64,000 nucleotides of DNA, from positions 33,457,884 to 33,521,883 of the forward strand of contig NC_037093.1 of NCBI RefSeq assembly GCF_002994745.2. The letters run 5' to 3'. The stretch comes from Rosa chinensis (lineage: Eukaryota; Streptophyta; Magnoliopsida; Rosales; Rosaceae). This document shows positions 58,601 to 64,000 of this stretch, piece by piece. The position numbers and the translations under genes were made by a program. Numbering within the stretch: position 1 is the first letter of the stretch; every line of letters starts with the position of its first letter. The notes below the pieces were generated by a model that saw nothing but the letters and a program-made list of their open reading frames with translations, was not told the origin of the DNA and searched no databases.

Positions 58601-59060
58601 CGTTTTGACAAGGTCAAGTCATCAAGCACCCCCATGATCGTCCGTAGTTTTGATCCTGAAAAGGATCCTCTTTATCCGAAGGATGATGGCGAAGATGTGC
58701 TAGAGGCGAAAGTGCCCTACATAAGTACAATATGCGCATTATTGTACTTAACTCAATGCACAGGACCGGATATCTCATTTACAGTGAAATTGTTAGCTAG
58801 ATATAGCTTTGCTCCAACTCAACGCCATTGGATTGGTGTAAAAGATATCTTTCGATACTTGAGATGTACGATTGATATGGGCCTGTTCTATCCCTATAGA
58901 GAGACGATGGATTCAAACCCAACACACACCAGGAATGCCGCCAACATTGACCTGCGTCCTCTATCCCTATCCTAAAACAACATGTGCTTTGGAAGGTTTT
59001 GCTGATATTGGGTATCTCTCTGATCCACACAAAAGTCTTCCCAAACTGGTTAAGTGTTCA
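55663..59060 (+). pseudogene. copia pol remnant (GAG-pre-integrase, integrase, RT)
   Basis: Recognisable pieces in order: AGPSILIPGHGIAQVPL near 56050; DKIGHPGHDMMIRLLKTSHG (GAG-pre-integrase) near 56345; degenerate integrase core 56700-57200; PIAPPQRAMMGPYRQMG and GDLISTRFADCHFNETVF near 57245-57420. RT C-terminal part at 58592-58975 (KSSSTPMIVRSFDPEKDP, YLTQCTGPDISFTVKLLARY, FRYLRCTIDMGLFYPY), then EGFADIGYLSDPHKS. The RNase H end is missing. Dozens of stops and frameshifts. Dead. Confidence 0.82.
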
Positions 59061-59236
59061 CCTTAGGTAAAGCCTTGGGTAAAGACCGTGATATCTTGGA
59101 GGTCTACATAACAGACCCTAGTCGCTACTTCTTCGAACAATGCAGAGACTATAAATAGGTCCTAGAGTCTATCTATGTCACATTTATAAGCTATTCTAAG
59201 TTTTCGAAGTAATCCAATTCAACCTAACTCATTCCG
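59061..59236 (+). other. Unassigned repeat-like segment with TATA box
   Basis: CTATAAATAG at about 59149 is a strong TATA string. The sequence continues on the far side of the solo LTR (from 61840) with CACAAACCCTAAATACTC. Together 59061-59236 and 61845-62600 may be an LTR or promoter region of an unknown element. No gene seen. Confidence 0.35.
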
Positions 59237-61839
59237 TGTCACGCCCCGATTTTCAAGCACAAATTAATAAACAAATGTACAACATAAATACTCCGAGCGT
59301 GATGGTTCAGACATCAATACAAAACACTAGGAAAAATTTTCTTTAAAAAACAGCAAGTAAAGATGACCTGAACCCCCAATGTCAATACAGACTCATTCTT
59401 TAGAGTCTTATATTACATTATACCAAGTTTACAAACTAAACTGAATAGCAATTCAATAAGTAAACATCCCAACCCCACTCAATACACAGCGGAAGATTAA
59501 CAAGTGCATACAACAATTAAGTTCCTAAACTCATGACTGCAACGGCAAGGGACTACAGCTCCATCATATCCACCCTAACCTTCAGGATAGACCTCTACAC
59601 CATTGAATAGTGTAGCGGGTTGAAATAACAAACCCGATAAGCTTATGAAAGCTCGTGTGAGTAAACTCAAAACAATAAGGAAGAAGCACATGCTTACACC
59701 ATCTCAGCCTAACAAAATCGTTATACAATTATCATAACAAAAACATCAAGTTCATATCATATCATATCATGCTCACGTACGTTAACTCAAAATCTAAAAC
59801 CACATGCTCTGACTCTCAACTGATACATTTAATAATTTTACAAAGGTTCAACTAAACAATCAAACTCAAGTAACATTTTAAAACATTAAAAATTCCAATA
59901 ATCCAAAGTCATCCTCCATTTATCTCAACCAAATAATTCTCACCTCAGTGGCCTTTCAAAAACATTAAAATCTCAACAACCACTTCTTGAAATAATAGAC
60001 ACTCAAAATTCAAAATCAAGTAAAAAGTAATCCATGCAGGTGAATTAGTTCAGGAGATCATATCAAAAGCACATCAAGTAAATCATAGTAATCCCTGCAT
60101 ATCGTTTAGTTCAAGAGATTACATTAAAAACAATCAATAAAAGTCATAGTAATCCTTGCATATCTTTTAGTTCAGGATATTACATTAAAACCAATCAATT
60201 CAGAAAACAGTAATCCCTGCATATCGTGTAGTTCAAGAGATTATGAAATAAAAACAGACAATTCATTAATAAGAATAAACAAGAAAATGAATACACGTTC
60301 ATCTACTGATAACACCAAACACCACATCAACAATTTCAAACATCAATCACTCAACAATAATCCATATCTTTTTCATAATAATAGTCACACAAATCACCAC
60401 GTTGGTTCCGCCACACAGGTCCTATTACACCACACTATATATCTAGTCACACTTTCAAAACAATATCGAAAAACAATTCAAAACCATCACCAAAATTGTA
60501 CATATATCATTTAAAACTCAAAATTGGCAACACCGTCTTTTCTTCCCAACTTCATTTATTTTCCTCCAACTCACATTGCACAACAATAGAAACCAAATCT
60601 CGCAAAACAATGTTTTTCAGTACTTCACCAAACAATTCCAACTATATTTCACAATCTACTCAAACTAAAAATCATTAGTAACAAATCACTATTTTTACTT
60701 ACCCATGAATCGTTGACGATTTAGTTCATATAATTTTAAAAAAATATTTATTTTGCTACATATGTGATTTTACAGCTAACAATTTATTCTACTACTATCA
60801 CTCAATTTATCACCCAAAACAATGTGAGATTTATTCACCTCCATATCCTGCTGCGTCTTCACACAAAAACCAAGACAAGCACAAAATCATCCAAACTCCG
60901 CTCACGCAATTCCGTCAATCACCCACACGTTCGTATCGACAAAAGTAGACTAATGGAGTAAGGAATTGCCCCTGGATGGCCGGACGAGCTGCCACAGGCA
61001 GCTGCACGTGAAGTCCACATGTTGCCGAGCCGACTTCAAAATCATGAAAATCAACTCCACCCAACTTGGAGATCACAACACAACAACTTTCATAACTGGC
61101 ACCGAGGCGAAAAATCCTAACCTTTGAACTTCAAATCTTGATTTCTTACTCCACACTTCGATGCGATCTTCAAGACTTGTATGGTTGTGATTAGGAGGAG
61201 GAGAGCGTCACAAAATGACTGGTTTCATGCACCGCCGTGCTCAGAGGAGGGAGATCGCCCCGGGTCGGGGGCCGCCTCCACTGCCACCGTTCGATCCGTC
61301 GCCTCTGATGCATCTGGGCAAAAGTCAGTGGCTAAGGGAAGAAGAGGAGGAAGATCTGAGTCGGTTGCCGTTGGTTTCATAGCTGGAGGACGCCGGACGG
61401 CTGAGTTACGGCAGGGTCGGGTCGCCAAATTTGCGCGTGGGAATGGCTCGGCTGAGAGAGAGAAATCTTCAGGAAAAATCCGGAAAATTTCCTAAAAAGA
61501 AAACTACGAAATATTTTCTGAAAAATCCTATTTATACTAAAATTTTCAAAAATGAAAATAACTTCCGTCGCGCATAACTTCTTCATATGATCTCCAATTT
61601 CTGTGTGCTATATGTCCACGAACTCGTATCGACACTCTCGATGACTTTTGTGAAGGAAATTTTTAGAGAAACCCAACGAATAAAAGTCAACCCTTTGACC
61701 CCTCGAAAATAAAACATTTCGAGTAATTATTCATCCGAAACACTTTCACTTCACCATGAAACAACTATTCGCACAGCAACCCACATAATAAAATCTGAAA
61801 AGCACTCCAAAATTAATAACTAAATTCCGGGGTATTACA
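59237..61839 (-). mobile_element. Solo LTR of a second gypsy family, related to the Tekay-like LTR
   Basis: TGTCACGCCCCG at 59237 to GGGGTATTACA at 61839, flanked by TTCCG at 59232-59236 and 61840-61844. Internal blocks such as the TAAAAGTCAAC stretch near 61683 correspond, inverted, to the start of the LTR at 1823. It is therefore the - strand LTR of a related chromovirus family. 2603 bp, no internal domain. Open frames at 60287-60961 and 61181-61586 are LTR sequence, not genes. Repeats of a GTAATCC(C/T)TGCATATC unit near 60027-60225. Confidence 0.9.
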
Positions 61840-61844
61840 TTCCG

Positions 61845-62600
61845 TACACACAAACCCTAAATACTCTTATTCTCAAACTGACTTGACCGTTGAAGCTCCC
61901 TTGGCCGGTATCACACTTGTCCTCTCTCACCCAAGGGTTTCGATTGTATTTTCTCTTATGTGCAAGTGATTGAATCAACAACCTTGATAAAATTGTGCTG
62001 CAATAGGCTAGGCCTAAGATTGTTAGGGTTTATAACTAGGCTTGCATTACAAAAACTTTAGTACCTAGTGGAGCCTACTAACTTTAACCCTAGAGGATAG
62101 GAGTTGGCTCTTTTCAAATTCTAGTCTAGGCATTCTGACAAGTCTAGGTCTATTAGGATTACTTCTACGAGTTTCTTAAGAAGTACCTATATTTTTTCGT
62201 ATCACAATTGTGTAGTCGGTGAGTTATTAATTTTGTCTTGTGTGACGAGATTTTTTCTATGAATCTAAGGCTAGCTTTAAAGCGAGCTAAGTATTATTTG
62301 TCTTAAAATATGATCCACCCAAGTTCCTAAAGTACATGTCCTACTTTTCCATGTATTAATTGCTTTGATCAATATAACTCGTTGTAAAAGTTGTTCCTTT
62401 CATAATATGAAGAAGGTTCAAAAAAGTTGTACGATAACCGTAAGTTATAAGCTATAAGCTATGGCGATAGGAAGGAGTACAAGTTTGAATTAGGGATAGA
62501 AGAACATTACATACGTTTCTTTTCTGAATTTTAAATCATTTCAGAACTGAATAAATGTTCTTTATTCATTTTTGATTTCTATAAATTTATATTTCTGAAC
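61845..62600. other. Unassigned non-coding segment
   Basis: No coding sequence recognised. Contains a short palindromic TTATAAGCTATAAGCTAT stretch near 62443. It continues the segment before the solo LTR and ends where the truncated LTR at 62601 begins. Confidence 0.3.
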
Positions 62601-63149
62601 AAAATGACTGGTTTCATGCACCGCCGTGGTCGGAGGAGGGAGATCGCCTGGGGTCGGGCGCCGCCTCCACTGCCACCGTTCGATCCGTCGCTTCCGAGGC
62701 ATATGGGCACAAGTCAGTGGCTGAGGGAAGAAGAGGAGGAAGATCTGAGTCGGTTACCGTTGGTTACATAGCCGGAGGACGCCGGACGGCTGAATTAAGG
62801 CCGTGTCGGGTCGCCAAATTTGCATGCAGGACTGGCTCGACTATGAGAGAGAAATCTTCAGGAAAAATCAGTAAAATTTCCTAAAAATGAAATTATGAAA
62901 TATTTTCTGAAAAATCCTATTTATACTAAAATTTACAAAAATGAAAATAACTTCCGTCGCGCATAACTTCTTCATACGATCTCCAATTTCTGTGTTCTAT
63001 ATGTCCACGAACTCGTATCGACACACTGTACGACTTTTATGAATGAAATTTTTAGAGAAACCCAACGAATAAAAGTCAACCCTTTGACCCCTCGAAAATA
63101 AAACATTTTGAGTAATTATTCGTCCGAAACACTTTTACTTCACCATGAA
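62601..63149 (-). mobile_element. Truncated LTR, second copy of the 59237 family
   Basis: Matches 61211-61758 at roughly 90 percent by eye (AAAATGACTGGTTTCATGCA through TTCACCATGAA), in the same orientation. It is cut off on the right exactly where the LTR at 63150 begins, so the latter probably inserted into it. The left end is also truncated. Confidence 0.85.
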
Positions 63150-64000
63150 TGTTACGTCCCGAACCTAGGAATTACGATTTACTTTCGTGTTGGACGGTAA
63201 TTGTTAAATATTTTCAATTTTGAACCGTTATGGATATTTTAGTGGCCCTAAAAGTTGACTTTTTATTCGGGTCAAAATTTGAGAAAATGTTCTTCACGAA
63301 AGTTGTAGGGGACGTTAAACCGAGCGCGTGCATATGTGGTTCGTAAAAATCGGACTTCGTATGCGAGAGTTATGACCGAAATTGTAAAGTTACTGTTCAC
63401 GGTAATTTTTGATTAAAATAGAAAGTTACCTAGGGTAGGTTTCCATTTCCGGAAACCCACCCTTCCCCTTTCTCTCTCCTCCCCCCGAGCTCTCTCTTCC
63501 TCCGGTTCGGCGATTTTCCTTCCTCTTCCGATTGCCGGCGATTCCGGCCACCCCAAGGCGTGCCACCGGTCATCCCAGGATCGCCTCCTCCCTCTGAGCA
63601 CCCCTGCATCCTTGGTTTTCCACGATTTGGCCGGAAAACCACGGATCGAAGCAAAACCTCCTCCGGCTGCAGTTTTGGACTTTTGCCGATTTCCGGCGAT
63701 TCCGGCCACCTCCGGTCCCCATCTCTTCATCGAAGGTTTGGTTTTTGCCACTGATCATTTCCCCTATGGCCTTGTAACACGATTTGAAGTGTAGAGGCCG
63801 GATTGAATTAGGGTTCTTGATTTTTCTGGGTTTGTGTTCATTGATTGATTTCGACTGTTTCTAGTTGTTATTTGGAATTGTTGTAGTTATGAAGTGGAAT
63901 CAGTGTGTTGAGTAGGTGTTGTACCTGGAATTTGGTGGCCGGAGGTGGAGGTTGGCCACCGGCACGTGAAACCCACGCACCGCCACTGTAGGTGGCGCGT
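63150..64000 (+). mobile_element. Start of another Tekay-like LTR, runs off the window
   Basis: Begins TGTTACGTCCCG and follows 1823-2670 closely, with scattered substitutions and small indels, so it is a separate and more diverged copy. 851 bp are visible. Whether it is a solo LTR or a full element cannot be told. Open frames at 63413-63794 repeat those of the other LTRs and are not genes. Confidence 0.92.

Larger units (their letters stand above)
51274..59060 (+). mobile_element. Ty1/copia retrotransposon, decayed, 3' end lost
   Basis: A short 5' LTR, a leader, a gag with zinc knuckle, then pol pieces in copia order (GAG-pre-integrase, integrase, RT). Between gag and pol lies a solo LTR of the outer-nest family (53591-55657). 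The pol sequence fades near 59060 and no 3' LTR is visible before the solo LTR at 59237. Many stops and frameshifts throughout, so it is an old copy. Confidence 0.85.

Noticed and set aside
60287..61586. Several open frames of 60-104 codons
   Set aside because: They lie inside the solo gypsy LTR, and part of them is repeated at 62601-63149.

Overview
The window is nuclear DNA from a flowering plant. It holds one intact, intron-rich plant receptor-kinase gene (a SERK co-receptor, 31548-37421, + strand), a broken TIR-NBS-LRR resistance gene on the - strand, and a dense bed of plant transposons: Ty3/gypsy, Ty1/copia, hAT, CACTA, Mutator-like, LINE and SINE. The copia family and the SERK sequence remind me of Rosaceae, but that is an impression, not a proof.

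Left third (1-28858): a TIR-NBS-LRR gene on the - strand is split inside its P-loop by a 27.7-kb nest of transposons. The outermost element is an old LTR unit (34-27718) whose two LTR copies lie head to tail with no internal domain, flanked by a CCCAC target duplication. Into its first LTR copy went a Mutator-like MITE (102-620) and a young, internally deleted chromovirus-type gypsy element (1823-10733). Into the TATA box of its second LTR copy went a hAT element (12521-26587). That hAT carries a second hAT (14677-23773), which carries a CACTA element (15807-21021), which carries captured pieces of two host genes: a SecY-type translocase (SCY2) and a kinesin-13. Almost every boundary is fixed by a target-site duplication. 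Removing the whole nest rejoins the P-loop reading frame exactly.

Middle (28859-45021): a non-autonomous hAT (29114-29984), a LINE 3' end with an RNase H domain (30150-30670), the SERK gene (11 coding exons, 626 codons, all GT/AG introns), two further LINE 3' ends on the - strand with a tRNA-derived SINE between them (37942-39560), and a third autonomous-type hAT (40609-45021) whose transposase is interrupted by one in-frame TGA.

Right third (45022-64000): a Pack-MULE (45380-47529) holding the 5' end of a TPLATE-complex WD40 gene, featureless AT-rich DNA, a hAT MITE (50574-51234), and a decayed copia element (from 51274) with a solo LTR of the outer-nest family (53591-55657) between gag and pol. 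Next come a solo gypsy LTR (59237-61839), a second piece of that LTR family (62601-63149), and the start of another LTR of the young gypsy family (63150-64000, running off the window).

The only gene that looks functional is SERK. Everything else is transposon sequence or transposon-damaged host sequence. I see no tRNA or rRNA gene and no CRISPR array. The target-duplication and exon calls were made by eye; divergence figures are rough counts.
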